Assembly (NCBI GenBank): GCA_943735955.1
Contig: OX030956.1
Span: 6,883,645-6,947,644, forward strand
Source of the DNA: Piscicola geometra
Taxonomy: Eukaryota; Annelida; Clitellata; Hirudinida; Piscicolidae
Direction of reading: 5' to 3'
DNA length: 64,000 nucleotides
Each line of letters opens with the position of its first letter. The first letter of the stretch is position 1. A program made the translations under genes and the position numbers. The notes below the pieces were generated by a model, which saw nothing but the letters and a program-made list of their open reading frames with translations, was not told the DNA's origin and searched no databases. Below are positions 46,832 through 59,810 of this stretch, in pieces.

Positions 46832-49800
46832 AATAGTATGACTATTATTCATTAACTAATTTAATTTCAATAAAATTAAATTATTCATAATATTATTGAA
46901 AATTAATTAAAAGTATAATTGTTCGCCATGAGATTTTCCATTCATCGTGAGATTGAAAAATAAATTAAACTAATAGTGCAAAATGATGGTGTCTTAACAT
47001 TACGGGTGCTTAAACAATCTGGTATTTTTCAGAATGACATGTTTAATAATCCAGTGTGCATATTACCTTTTATGAATAAGAAGAAAATCGCGTAAAAAAT
47101 AAAAATAGGACAACAATGAGAGTGATTAGAAGTATGAATCCCAAAAGAGTTATAAACTAGAATATAAAAAAAGGCTGCATGAAGCATTGTTGTGTAAGGT
47201 TTACGGCTAGGTTTATGTTGACATTCAGCCAATTTCTTGCTTCAACAAACACAAACAACTGTGAATATAGTGGAAGAAGAAAAGGATATATGAGAAAAAT
47301 GAATAATATTTATTTATATTAGCTTAGATGGTTTTATACCCAAAATCTCATTAAAAAAATTTTTTTTAAATAAAAGATGGAAATTTAATAAGCAAGCCTT
47401 ACAAAAAATGAAAAATATTTTCTCATAAATATAAATAAAAGCTTTACATTTTCAGATTTTAAATCTGAGTAGGCCTAGGGAGATTGGAAACCCACATTTC
47501 TGGCATTTGTGATGATCAACTTTCTAAGGTAGGGCATGGTTTATGTTTCGTCTGCCACGATAGTGCCAATGCTGGTGGAGCCTTGTAAATCTTAGTCAGT
47601 TTATCGTCACTTGCCTCTGGATCAATCTTTCTATTTTTTTAATTCAGTTGCCGTAGATATTTATTCTATTAAATACGCACAAGAAAGAACAAAGAAAATG
47701 TAAAAAGTAGAAAAGATAAATGTAAAAATTAAATATAATTTAAAAGGGTGAAAACAACTCAAAAGGGTAAGTTAAATTTATGCAATAATTGAGAACCCTC
47801 AAAATGTTAAAAGCAAAATTGTATGACAAAGTAAAAAATAAAATATTTAAAATCAAGTATTAGTGTAAAACTAGATACTTTCCGAGAAAACTAAACAAAA
47901 CTAAAACAAAGACAACCTCTATGGCGCCTACTAATGATCATATTAAAGTCACTTTAAAAGAAAAATAAATAAATGGTCCATTATTGGTTAGTTTATCTAT
48001 TTATTTTCGTCTGTTCTGTGTCAGCCATCTTCCAACAAGCATGTTGGTTCGAGTTCTTTCAGCTGCTCCCTTGGTCTCATTATCGGTCTTGTGTCACCCT
48101 CTAGTTCCTTGCACCAGGCATTTAAGGCGTTTTTTATCTTGAGGGTACCGAGTAAGAGCCTACCTGGTTGCACTTAGTTAAACATATATTTCATAAACCG
48201 CTAAGATAGTAATGATTTGAATATGATTTTATTGTAACAAAGCTAAAACATATCGTATTGAGTTGTATCTAATCAAATTAGTTTTTAACTAATAATTTGT
48301 AATGAAAATTGTTGACACAGACATGACATGACAATGTACAAAGTACATTTTACATGTGTATATGAAACCATTGAAATGGAAAAAAATAATTAAATTAAAC
48401 AAAAAAACAAGTCTTGAAACTCTAAAAAAATGAATCTTGAGTGATTCGAACACAAAAAAGCAGGCCAAATGTCATATATCCTCTCACCAATTCATCTTTT
48501 TAGGCCGTAAATATAAGTAATTTATTTATTTTAAGACCCTGGTTAGCGAACTTATATTTTCACGATTTTTGAAGAAAAAAAATTTAAGTACAATTTTTTC
48601 TAAAGAGTTGTAAAATGTTATTTTTACACTATTAAATTGCAAAATAAATTCTAATTTTTAACATTTTTAGATTGCCCATAAAAAATGTTTTTTTTAAGCC
48701 TTAAGTAGGACATTTATATTCTGAAAATGTATAAAAACGTTTGATTTTTTAAAATTATCTTCATAGAGTAAAATGGTTATTATAAAAATAAATTTATTTT
48801 TTTCATTGTTTGTCAAATAATTTAAATAGTTTGGATAGTGTTTTGGAAATAAGATCTAGAAAATTATTTATCGTAATGAATAATGAATTACAAAATGGTA
48901 AAGGTCTTTGTCTTTTGCGAAAAAAATAATAAAGTTTTTTTCACCATTTAATTAATTTGTTAGTAACTACGGACAACCAGGACCTTAAAACGAGGATTCG
49001 GCACCCACAATCAAGTTTGAGTTTAAATCAATAAAAGAAATTAGCATAAAGTCGTTTATTTTATATAATTTTGAAAAAAATAAGATGTTTTTGAAGTACT
49101 TTGTCCCAGTCTCTCTTTTCTGATTAGTTTCAATCTAATTCACACTTTTTTCATTTTCTGATTGCAATAAATTTTTATAGGCTCATTAGTTTGGTTTTTA
49201 AAGTTTACAAAATTCCAATAATGAAAGCTGTGGTTACATTAAAAATCTTTGTTTTCAACTGAATTTCGAAAAATTTTAGTTACCTCACTAGTTATAATAA
49301 TAATTTTCCTATTCTTCATATCTTTCATATGCATTCTTTTCAATTTTCTATTACATTTATTATAAATTATCTTATTTATTTATTAAAACTAATAATTTTA
49401 TTTATTCACTATTAATATTATTTTAATTTCAAATATTTGAGAAAAAATATTTAAAGTAAGTTTGGAGTTTTTTTATTGGCACCTATGAATAGCTTGAGTG
49501 GTATCATTAATCATATCCAAGTGGTCTTGAAACTCTTTCAGTTTTACGCCACATTAATACTATTCATCGTTTTATTGTATTTTGTTATTTATTAACTATT
49601 AAAAATAGTATTTTTCAGATAAACACTAGGTCATGGAAAACAAATGCTTAGCTTTCAACTCAAAGCCAAATCACAATATTTTATACTTTTCGAAGTTTCT
49701 AGCAATTTCTAGCAATTTTTATAATGTTTTTATTGAAAATTAAATAAATTTTTCCAAAATCAAATAAATGTAAGAATTTGTCAAAGTTAATTTTGAACGT

Positions 49801-50910
49801 CTAAATAAGACATCTTTTTAATATAAAAACTCCAACGGTGAAGAATCATTGACTTTCACGGTTATAAAATTTGATCAAATATTTTTACTTTTAAATATAT
49901 TCATTTAAAAGAAATATAAACAATAAATAAATTAATCAATTTCGCATTTTAACTTTAACTTTTTTCTCAATCAAACAGGATGAAATAGTAAGTTTTTATA
50001 TATTTAATTTAAAAAATAGGCCAAAATAAATTATTAATGATTTCTTATAAATATTTTGTTATTGAAAAAAAAATGATTCCTAGAAATTTGTTTGGGGATT
50101 TTTGGAAAAAAATCTTAGGCTTGTACAAACAACTTTGTTCATATATTTTTTTCCTTAGTTTTTTGCTATCAATACATCGTCATTTAATTAACACAAAGCC
50201 ATTATTTTTATATATTGGCAACGTGAAGTAATTCTGCTATAGTCAATTAATATTTTATTTCGTTTGATGCTCATCTAGCCATTTAAAAAATTAGTTAGAA
50301 GGAAAGCTGGTATTATTGCAATACAATTTTAAAAAATTTATAACCTCTCATAATGACAATAAAATTGATGAATTATTTTTTACAATTTTCACTTTTCAAA
50401 TGTTGAAGTTTATTAGTGTGATCTATACGAAAGTTATTAGTTTTTTCCCGGATTAAGTTTGTTAAAATAAAAGTAACAACCTGTTAAAATAAAATTTCAA
50501 ACTTGATTGAATTAGTGTTTAAATATTTTTTAGTGCTTTGATATTTTTTTAGTGTTTGAAAATTTTTAAAGTGTTTGAATATTTTTTAGTGTTTAAATAT
50601 TTTTTTAGTATTTTTTACTATTTTTTTCACAAAATAGTAATTATTGATAAAAAACTAAATTATATTAATTCATACAAAATACTATTAATGTTTTTCCCAA
50701 AATTGTTTTAATTAAATGATTCCACAGCTGAATGAGGACATTTACGATGACATTAACTTCTTGATACATCCAGTATCTCCATATCAAGACCATAAAATAC
50801 ATTTCAAAGACCAATATTTTTAAAACATCTGTCTTATACGATCTTCTTTATTCTTTATTTTATTGTTTAACCTAATCTTATCCTTAAATGAGCATAACAC
50901 TAAACACGTT
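46832..50910. other. Gene-free DNA with unassigned balanced-composition patches
   Basis: Patches at 47465-47640 and 47995-48180 are richer in C and G and have interrupted frames on either strand (minus 48150: KNALNAWCKELEGDTRPIM then stop); they are probably old repeats. A lone TTGTCCCAGTCTCTC at about 49102-49116 resembles a right terminus of the GGGGAGAC family without a visible partner. The rest is A/T-rich with no gene. Confidence 0.5.
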
Positions 50911-51510
50911 TACCGTAAAATGTCATGAAAAAGGCGCACCTATGTATAAGACGCACTTATGTGTAAGACGCACTTATGTAGAAAAATAAAAAAACAATTT
51001 TAGAAGGAAGATTTGTTTTTCCTAATTTTCAAAATTGCGTTAATTTGATGTTTTGTTTTGTATTCTAACAATGATGTCGAATAAATGCAAAAGATTAGGC
51101 TATTAGAAAACCACACGAAAATGCATTGAACTTTAATTTCTAATTTAACAAATTCTTATTGAAAAACGGTTTGGTCTCAATTTAATAAAATTTCCTTGTC
51201 CATTCTACATTTTACTTAAGAAATTAATTTATTTAAGAAAAATAGTTCTTTGAAGTTATATTTATAATGTTAAAATTTTAAATGATTTATTTATTTAGAA
51301 ATGTGTGTTATTTCAAGTTAGTCTTGTAAAAAGGCTCATTTATTTCTTTATATCACGGAAAAAATTATTTATTTTATAAAGCGTCAAAGCCTGTTAATCT
51401 TCCTTGCAAGTCTCAAACTTGTTATACCATTAACACCATGTATAAAGCGCACTAGCTATCAAAATTAAATTTATATGAGTAAAAAAAGTGCGCCTTATAC
51501 ATGGTGTTTG
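50911..51510. mobile_element. pogo/Tigger-like terminal-repeat relic (MITE)
   Basis: The left side has TACCGTAAAATGTC followed by CACCTATGTATAAGACGCAC and two further tandem copies of AAGACGCACTTATGT. The right side has GTGCGCCTTATACATGGTG, the inverse of the left word. TACCGTAxxx...TATAAGACGCAC is the recurrent end motif of invertebrate pogo/Tigger-type DNA transposons. About 600 bases, no coding capacity. Confidence 0.5.
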
Positions 51511-54186
51511 AGGCTGTAATTGAAACGCTAGATTGTGGGATGCACGAGTGTGGAAATGTAATGGGTAAAACACTGGTAGACCTTGCAGGAATATAAACAG
51601 TAGGGTTGAAAATATATAATATATTCATTAAAATGTATAGATTATGTTAGAGTTAGGATTAGAGTTACTACACAGAAATGAAAAAAAGTATATTTGTATG
51701 TTTCTATCATTTAAAATTAAATATTCAATGTAAATTATAATTCTTTGTCATTTTTTAGTCTTCCAAGATAAATAATAAATTGAATTATTAAAATTTGCAA
51801 ACTTGTTCAACGTTTTACTTGTTGCATTCTTGCAACTCGCACATCCCAAAAGTCCGTCTTTAATCTAAAACTTGTGTTTTACGTACAGAGTATCGATGAA
51901 ATAAAGATTTCCATACTTAGAAGTTTGCTGAAAAATCATTGTTAAAAAATCCAATCCCAATAACTGTCATTCCCGTTTTTCCCGTTCCCGATTTAAAAGT
52001 TGATTCCCGTTCCCGTCTTTTCCCGTTCCCGATTTGAAAGTTGATTCCCGTTCCCGTCCCGAAAACCTATTCCCGGTTCTCGACTTTTCCCGTCCCGAAA
52101 TTAATTTTCATTCCCGTTCTGTTTTACGATAGTTCAAAGTTCCTATTGTCTTTGACCGTGAAAAACAATTGGCTAATAAAAATATTTCAAATGAATAGAT
52201 CATTAAAATAATAATTTCTTAAAAAATTATATTCTTTGTGGTTGAAAAAACTAAACATAATAATTTAACGGTTCTATCTTCACAAATACATCGTCTATTC
52301 TATTCCTACTTATTTATGCCTAAGTAAGGGTGAATGCATGTTTTTTTCATGAAGTAAGTTTTTTCTATTGAATAAATACTACATGCTCGAGTAGACACGG
52401 AATACAATGTAGACTTTAATGGTGTGCCCTAGATTCTGCGATAATCTAAACAAGGCATCTATCCCTTTAAGCACGAAACTATAGATGGAAACTAAAGTAA
52501 CATTTCAATATTTGAACTGTTTCTATTATTCAAACTAGACCCAATCATTTTTTCTTTTTCGAACAATGAAAGGAACAGGAAAGTGGAAACATATTTTTCT
52601 TAATCAGTTGGTAAAAACTAACTAGAGTCACGCTTTACACTTTGGCTAGAAACAGGCAAACCTTATTGATAGAAGATCGATTGAGTTACTACCGCTTCAT
52701 AGAAAACCTGCCGTTTTGCTTTACTTCGCATGAATGCAGCTTAGTGCCGAGACGAGCATGACTTTAATTAAACTAACACCAAGAAATTCTTTTAATTCAT
52801 ATTTTATGTAATTAATATTTTTATTTTTCAATTTATAAATATATATTTCAAATGTAAAATGTTTTTATTCATATTTATGTATTGGACGCGTTAATATTTT
52901 TTATGTAGTTTTTTTCTATGGCTGTTATCATTGATTTATCATCATTTCAAGTTGTTCATAACTGATCCATACGCTGATAAATAATAACTATAGAGCCACT
53001 AGAAAAAAAAAATAAAAGGTTGAAACATATGAAATGTTTGAAAGTTAATAAAACATATGATTACTTCTCAAAGCCTCTTCACTTAAATTATAAACTGCAT
53101 TATAGAATATTTTTCAATTGAATTATCGTGATGTCACAATGTGGAAAAGGAATCGAATGGGATCGTGCAAGTTAGAATCATTATTTAGTCTAGATAAGTT
53201 AATCAAATTATCTAGAAAAGAAATTGATAATTTTCTTATTCAAAGTATACCATTTTTCTTATCACACTTTGCAAAATGCTATATGAATTTCTTTAATATT
53301 TATTCCCAAATGATGAATATATTTCATTTCACGTGAACCACACAAGACGTAGATCTTGTGGATTAAAGATGCATAGGCCGCGATTCAATTGATGCCGTTG
53401 CGAGAATGTGATATGTATAATCCCATTCATTTATAATTCTCGCGCATGATTCGATTTATGTGTTTGGTCTCTATCTGCATACCTCGCCTTCTTTATTGCC
53501 CGGTGCTCTTTTGCTTTATTGCTAAAAGTTGTGATACATTACGCAACGCTTGCGGAACGGCAATAAAAAAAGACATAAAAATTTAAAAGTTATACGCAAA
53601 AAAACAAATAAACTTCGAGGCTGGTCTATTATAAATTAAATGTTGAATTGTATATGTAACTTTCAAATTGTGAAAAAAAAGCTTCTATTAAAGCGGCTTC
53701 AGAGCCTAATGGGGTCCCCAGTATTTGAGAAGCTATTCTTTGTAGATATAAAACTTCCAAAAATGTAACTTTTCAATGTAAAACTTCTTGACGAAGTAGA
53801 AAAAAAATATTTGTAAAAATGTGAAATTAAGAAGAAGTTTAGCGTGGCGTATAGTTTCATGCATGAAGGGTTGGATAAGGCTTGCATGAAAGCATTTGAG
53901 TCTTTTTTTTAAGGTGCAATGATTTTTAGTTGATGCTTTTATTAGTTTTTAAATTTTTTTTAACTGAATGCGTATTTTTAGTTGTGGGTTTAATCAGGGC
54001 AGTGATGTCATTGCATTTTTTTTTGTTTGAGCTTTTCTGTCGTATTGGGATATTCATTGGTAGAGTCGATATACAGTTTTTAAACTTTTTGGATTTCTAA
54101 AATTTATAATTATCAAGTGCTTCAAGTTCAGATTCAAAATTAATATTTATACAAATTCATTTTATTATAAAAAATATGAAACTCAC
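51511..54186. other. Gene-free DNA with one C+G-richer island
   Basis: Apart from the CCCG repeat listed separately, an island at 53325-53580 contains CACGTG (about 53331), TTACGCAA-type C/EBP-like and CCGCG elements, but no TATA or open frame. It could be a regulatory region; no gene can be assigned. Confidence 0.4.
51970..52119. repeat. TTCCCG-rich 42-bp tandem repeat
   Basis: CCCGTTCCCGATTT-AAAGTTGATTCCCG is repeated twice with a period of about 42 bases, then degenerates into TTCCCG and CCCGTCCCG words. CpG-rich in a CpG-poor context. Such arrays are often subterminal parts of DNA transposons, but no terminus is visible. Confidence 0.8.
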
Positions 54187-54238
54187 CTATAAATCTTCGA
54201 TTAACAGTTGGTACTTTATGCTTAATGTTTCTGTAAAG
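54187..54238 (-). CDS. Candidate short exon of unknown gene
   Basis: 52 bases on the minus strand between a polypyrimidine-preceded acceptor (TTATTTTTTACAG) and a perfect GTGAGT donor. The first frame reads LYRNIKHKVPTVNRRFI. Basic and short, no family recognised. Similar DNA occurs at 55.0 kb, and the peptide resembles the start of the frame at 55.6 kb. No start or stop codon is included. Confidence 0.3.
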
Positions 54239-55004
54239 CTGTAAAAAATAATTTAGAGATTTAACAGGAGTATAAAAAACATCTAAATAAAAACTCAACT
54301 AACTTGTTAAAAAAATAATTATGAAAAATCATTAATTCAAATGAATTATATTTCCAACCAATAAATATAACACACAAAAAAGTATGAAAAATATCATTTT
54401 ATAAATATTATAATATATTATTTTTTCCTTTTTCTCGTAAAAAAACACTTATGGTAAAAAATAATATAAAACTAACAATTAGTTACAAAAAAAATTACTA
54501 TAAGTTTTCTTATGCAAATGAATTATCGAACGCTAACCAAGCATGCAATTTAGTTTGATGCAGGTAAAGTCTATGATAATACCTGCTTGTTTTCACTTTT
54601 TATTAAACTATTTGAAATTGTTTTTTATTGTTTTCAACTTTTATTTGAAGTTTTGAGTGTTAACATTTTTGATATAAGGGATTTTGTTTTTATTAACTTT
54701 TTATTGAATTTTTTCAGAAGTAGGTTTATTTTAATGATTTTGAACATTCATTAAATGTTTGCATTGTCTGGGAATATCTCTGAATTTACTCTTCTACATC
54801 TAAGTCTTGATTTTTTTCCAGACATTAATTTGAGGATTTAAAAAAATAATTAGTTTTTATTTTATTCAATATTTATTGTTAGAATGCATCTAAAAATGTA
54901 AAAACATATTAACTGAACTTTATTATTCGTATTTTATTTTTATACTTTTAAAATATTTTCCCATTATTATGTATCATTAAAAAATAAATTAAGTTAGATA
55001 TCAC

Positions 55005-55080
55005 CTTTCTTAATAGGTCTCACAAGATCACTTCGCATTTCTTAAGTGTTTCTGTAGATGTAAAGGATTTTATATATTTT
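55005..55080 (-). pseudogene. Decayed or alternative copy of the 54.2-kb exon
   Basis: Minus strand DNA after an acceptor TTTATTTCCAG contains CTACAGAAACACTTAAG and CGAAGTGATCTTGTGAG, alignable with CTTTACAGAAACATTAAG and CGAAGATTTATAGGTGAG of the exon at 54.2 kb. The homologous frame has a TAA, so this copy is either dead, read in another frame, or non-coding. Confidence 0.25.
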
Positions 55081-55537
55081 CTGGAAATAAAAATAAAAAT
55101 CATTTTGAAATATCTTTATTGATATAAATACATTTTTAATTAAAATAAATCGACTTTTATTTTTAGAAAAAGACTGATTAAAAAATGCGTAAAAATCTAG
55201 ATCTCATAAAGCAAGTTTCAAATTAAATTTTTCTAATTTTTAAAGGTTTTTGGGTTTTACTTTTATAAAGCCATGATTTTGATTATTTTTACCTTCAAAA
55301 ATGTAAGGTTTCATAAACAAAATATAATTTCAGTTAGAATTTCAAACTATATTTTCAACAGCCCTTTCATTAAAAACATTGAACGCGATAAAAAACTTGA
55401 CAACTCACTATCAACTCTAAAAAAATTTACACTCTCGGTAAATGTGTTTGTATAGATTTTTCAAATTAACTAATTAGCTTCTTGTAAGCTTGAGAGTTAA
55501 TTAAAATCCTAAATCAGCACAACGCTGATCTAAAAAT

Positions 55538-55637
55538 TCACTTAGTTGTTACTTTTAACTTCGCTTTCTTCTTCAGTACAGCCGTCAGGGCGTCAAACCA
55601 CCATCTGAAAAGCTTTCGAGTGCTTTTATATAAGAGC
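55538..55637 (-). CDS. Candidate terminal exon, basic C-terminus of unknown protein
   Basis: After a strong acceptor (AACTTCTTTCAG) the minus strand is open for 33 codons to TGA at 55540-55538. The peptide begins LLYKSTRKLFRWW and ends in a Lys-rich tail, as a juxtamembrane or nucleic-acid/lipid-binding C-terminus might. It is richer in C and G than its surroundings. It needs an upstream exon ending in phase 2, which I could not find. No family is recognised. Confidence 0.33.
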
Positions 55638-55639
55638 CT

Positions 55640-56160
55640 GAAAGAAGTTATAAGTAATTATTTAAGTATATCCAATGTAAGTGTGCAGTGTGAAAACGCT
55701 GATTGTACTTCTAGGTTCGTAGATACGTGATTGGGTATTATAGTAGAAAAGGAAATATTATATATATATATATATATATCTATAATTGAGTGTGTGTTTA
55801 AATATTAAATACAATATTCTTATAATTTTTGAAATTGGATAAAATATATCTACCCTTAATAATATTAATTAAAGTTGTCATAGTTGAAAATATCGTTGTG
55901 AATAATTGCATAACAAAAAGTATTATTTTAAATTATACAATTAAAAAGTGACCCTAACAAACTTAAAAAGCCTTTAAATTTGTTAGTTTCAAATCAAGCA
56001 AATAATTGTCGATTTGCAAGATCTCCGTACTAAATTCGTGCGTTCTTGTCTTCTTAGCCCTTCTGTTTGGGTTTTTTTCACTTTCAATTTGAATAACTTT
56101 TTTCTTTTACAAATATTCATTAATTTCTATTTAAATAAATTTGAATATTTTTATACATTC
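55640..56160. other. Gene-free A+T-rich DNA
   Basis: A short (TA)n tract at 55757-55780 and nothing else that can be supported. Confidence 0.6.
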
Positions 56161-56345
56161 CAATCTATATGCGCATCTCTCATATAGGCAAGGCGTCTCT
56201 TTCTTTCAAGACGCCTGCTGACATATTACATGGGACCAACAAGGACATACATCATTTGTGAGTCATGCGAGCGGAATAATAATATAAAACTTCAGCGTGT
56301 ACTGTTCAAGTGCCACATTGCCCGCCCACTCACGTCCGCAAGGTT
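56160..56345 (+). promoter_or_regulatory. Promoter-like island with stem-loop, AP-1 site and TATA
   Basis: AGGCGTCT and AGACGCCT form a perfect 8-bp stem with a 10-base loop at about 56189-56214. TGAGTCA (AP-1/TRE) at about 56260-56266 precedes ATAATATAAAAC at about 56279-56290 by a promoter-like distance on the plus strand. A (CA)n run and a CTAAGTAAGT donor-like site follow. No coding exon downstream could be identified. Confidence 0.25.
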
Positions 56346-56408
56346 ACTTGGGCGTACATATGAGAACTTTGGTGTACAAAAAGTCTACATGTGTGTGCAT
56401 GAATAGAT

Positions 56409-56590
<182 letters not shown>

Positions 56591-57399
56591 ACATAAATCT
56601 AAGTAAGTTATTATATTATATTGAAATATAGTCAGTCTGTAAGACTTTCATTAGCGGTAAAACGCACGTTTGATTCATTCCATCACGCCAAGGCGATGGA
56701 TCAGCCTTCACGACGTGTCTCTGTCAACCTGCATACCAGTTGCAAAGACAATAAACGGAGCAGCAAATGATCCAACCAGATGACCAAACTTCATTAACGA
56801 GTCTGGTCAGATGCTTCCCCCAAGCAAGAAAACAGCGGAAATAATAAAATGCATTTATAGAATCTTTAATGCTCGTGTAACAGGTGGAATCTATGAAACG
56901 GAACTTTTTGAAGGTTATTAAAAACAGAGTAAAGTTTGGTTTAGAAATAAATTTAAAGGAATTAAAATTAATAACGTATCTAAGTGGTTTTTTTTATTGG
57001 TATTCAGTACGCATAAATGTAAATGCCGTTACTGAGGTATATGCGATCGGGGCTTATGGAAACGAAGGCATGTGTCAGCACTCAGTCATCTCTAGTCCGA
57101 GTGCATGCTAATAACAACAAGTTTTAATATTTGGATAAAAAAAATTCTTAGTGTTTTAATACTTTAATTAAATCTACATGGTTCTCACTTATTAGCTAGC
57201 TTTAGAATTTTTTCGTAAAATAACTTTGGTTTTATTTTTATAACTTTTTCAAAAAATTATTTTCTATTGTTTTTTCGGAAGTGCGTTTAATCAGTATGAA
57301 TGAAGTTAGTTTGTTCTTCTGAGTGAGATTCTTCTTGAAAATTGAAGTGACGGAAGACAACGTAATAGATTATAATTAGCAACTTATGATGATCATGAT

Positions 57400-57515
57400 A
57401 AAAAGAAGGAGGAGGAGGAGGGGAGGAAGAAAAGGAAGAAGAGGAAGAGGATGAGCATGAGCATGATGATGATGATGATGATGATGATAAGGATGGTAAT
57501 GAGGATGATGATGAT
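57400..57515. repeat. AGG / GATGAT purine-rich microsatellite
   Basis: (GGA)n and GAAGAGG words pass into (GAT)n. Strongly purine-rich on the plus strand. Confidence 0.9.
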
Positions 57516-58069
57516 TATGTATTTTGTATAGTGCCAGAACAAAAAACTGAATTTAAAAAGTGAAATAAATTTTAATACATAAAAGATGTTAAATTCATTA
57601 ACAGTTAAATATAATATAATTTAATTATTAGTGTAAGCTTATTTTTAATAGAATGTCTTTGGATTATATTTGATTTGGATTATGATAGATATTTTGAATG
57701 AAATTTTTAGATATATTACATATTGTAGTTACTGAGTGCCGAAAAGCACGTGAATCAATATTTGTTTATGGTGTTGAATTTTGTAGAACGATGGCTGATG
57801 ATGATCGAAGGGTTTGGTTGAAATTTTTCACATTGATTAGTTGATTTAAATATTATAGTTGTGCTGTGGATAGAAGCTTGTAGGTTATGACTGCAATTAT
57901 GATTAAGACCTTGAATTGAATGGACAACCAGTAAAGTTTCAACGACAAAATTGATCCTTTAATTATACATTTTCTTTTGCGTTTCAAGTATTGAGTATTG
58001 AGTATTGACACCAATGAACAACGTGCAATCGTTGTGAAGACTAGTAGTAGTAGTGGTATATTTATAGTG

Positions 58070-59810
58070 CCATAGTTTTGACACTCTACATTTATCATCT
58101 GCCCCTTTCTTTCCTTTCCCTCTGTCTCCAAATTGGACCCAAACATCTCAGTACCACTTTTTCCAGCTTTCAATCTTCTTCCTAGTAACCAAGGACCCCT
58201 TCCATCGGGTCCTCTTCTCCACGTTCCCTTCTCCATGCTGTCAACCACTCTTCTCTCCCTTCTTCATTTAACCTACATTCTAGCAATACGTGCCTCTCAT
58301 TCTTTTCTTCGCCACGATTACAATTCCTATCTCCTTTCGCATATCTCTAGTGTACAATTTTATTATCCCTTACTGTCAAACTACCCCGCCTACACACCAT
58401 CCTAACTTTCACTCCATCTGATCTGTCTACATCTTTTTCAAACTTCCAGCTTTCTGACTTCTCTTCACTGTATATTTTCAATCTTTCATTTTCCTGTATC
58501 TTATTCCCCCATTTCTCCTTCCCTTTCTGTTGAATCCTCTTTACCAGCTTCTTTCTCCTATCCCTCTAACCACTCTTTCTGAAACACTCATCATAAACAC
58601 TCCTGCTCGTGCGACTTTCCCTCCACGTACCATTCCGCTCATAACCTCCACACCAAACTTTTTCCCAAGTTGGCCTCACCTCTCTACCATTTAGATTTTT
58701 TACTTATCTCTTCTAAACATTCTCTTCCTACTCTTCCTACAAGATCCTTCTTCTCTAATGTCCTGATAACAATGTCTGTCATAACCTTAGCTTTTCTTTC
58801 CCAGAATGTACGCCAAGCTATTTCGTCATGTACTACAACATTCCTAACACTAGTTTCTACCCCCCTAACTATTTCACAAACTTAGTCTGCAAAACCTCTA
58901 TCTTCTTTTTCTCCTTAGCTAACCAACCAACTGCTGAAACACCATAAATTAACTTTCAAACAATCAAGCTTTTCCATGCCTCCGTGCTCACGATAAAACG
59001 AATCTCCGATCTTTTTGCCCAATATTTTACCATGCCGGTTAGGCTTCCAAAATTTTTCATCATTTCACTAAATTGACAAATCTTCCCTTTTTCCCCCTTT
59101 AAGCCTTAATCCTAAATACCTTACATCATCTTATTTTTTTATGGTCCTACCTCTAATTACCCAATTTGAAATCCTTCTATTCCTGTGTTACCGTCTATTT
59201 CCACAACTTTAGATTTCTCTTTTTTCAGTTTTATTCCATATTCCTCTAACACCTCCAGTACATCCTCTAACACTATTCTCATATTATCCTCATTTTCAGC
59301 CGTCACTAGGATGTCGTCAGCATAAAGCATTCCTCCAAACCCATTCTGTCTCCAAGTCCCCAACACAAACCTCACTCTGTTTTTCTCATACACCTCCCTC
59401 AAAACCCTTAAAATTCTTCCAAACATTCCCATTTTCTCTAACACCTCAAACAGTTTGTCTCTGTTAACCTTATCGTATGCTTTTCCAGGTCTAAACACGT
59501 TACAAATCATCTTTCACCTCGTGCTTCCTAACACTAAAAGGTTACCATCTAAAAGACTCTTTTTTTTGAACCTCTCTGCGTTACATTAATCATACTATTT
59601 ATTTCTACCCAGCTCTCCATTCGCTCTCCCAAAATGATCACCATTAGCTTACAGAAAATGCTGCTAATTGCTACTGGTCGATAATTCTTAATTTACCTTT
59701 TCTCACTTTTTTTATGAATTAGTACGACCCGAATATATCTCCAACTTTTCGGCACCTCACCTCCTTCTAATACTTTAGAAAGAAAATAGTATTTTGGCGT
59801 GGCTATTTTT
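58070..59810 (-). pseudogene. Decayed non-LTR retrotransposon (LINE) reverse transcriptase
   Basis: Reading leftwards on the minus strand: VPKSWRYIRVVLIHKK and NYRPVAIS (RT entry blocks, about 59745-59660), AYDKVNRDKLFEVL (about 59490-59450), MLYADDILVTAE with the catalytic YADD (about 59320), then YGVSAVGWLAKEKKK (about 58950-58900) and a C-terminal basic tail to about 58090. The block carrying xQGCPLSPLLFN between AYDKV and YADD is deleted, and many stops interrupt the rest. The C+G-rich, T/C-biased plus strand stands out from the surroundings. No target-site duplication was found. Confidence 0.82.

Noticed and set aside
56700..56830. Minus-strand ATG with a hydrophobic 22-codon frame and a CAG/GTTGAC end as a signal-peptide exon
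   Set aside because: Its phase does not join the 55.6-kb exon, the donor is weak, and an open frame of this length is expected by chance.
57853..58248. 131-aa minus frame as a separate gene
   Set aside because: Its first third is the basic tail of the decayed LINE; the remainder is A/T-rich read-through.
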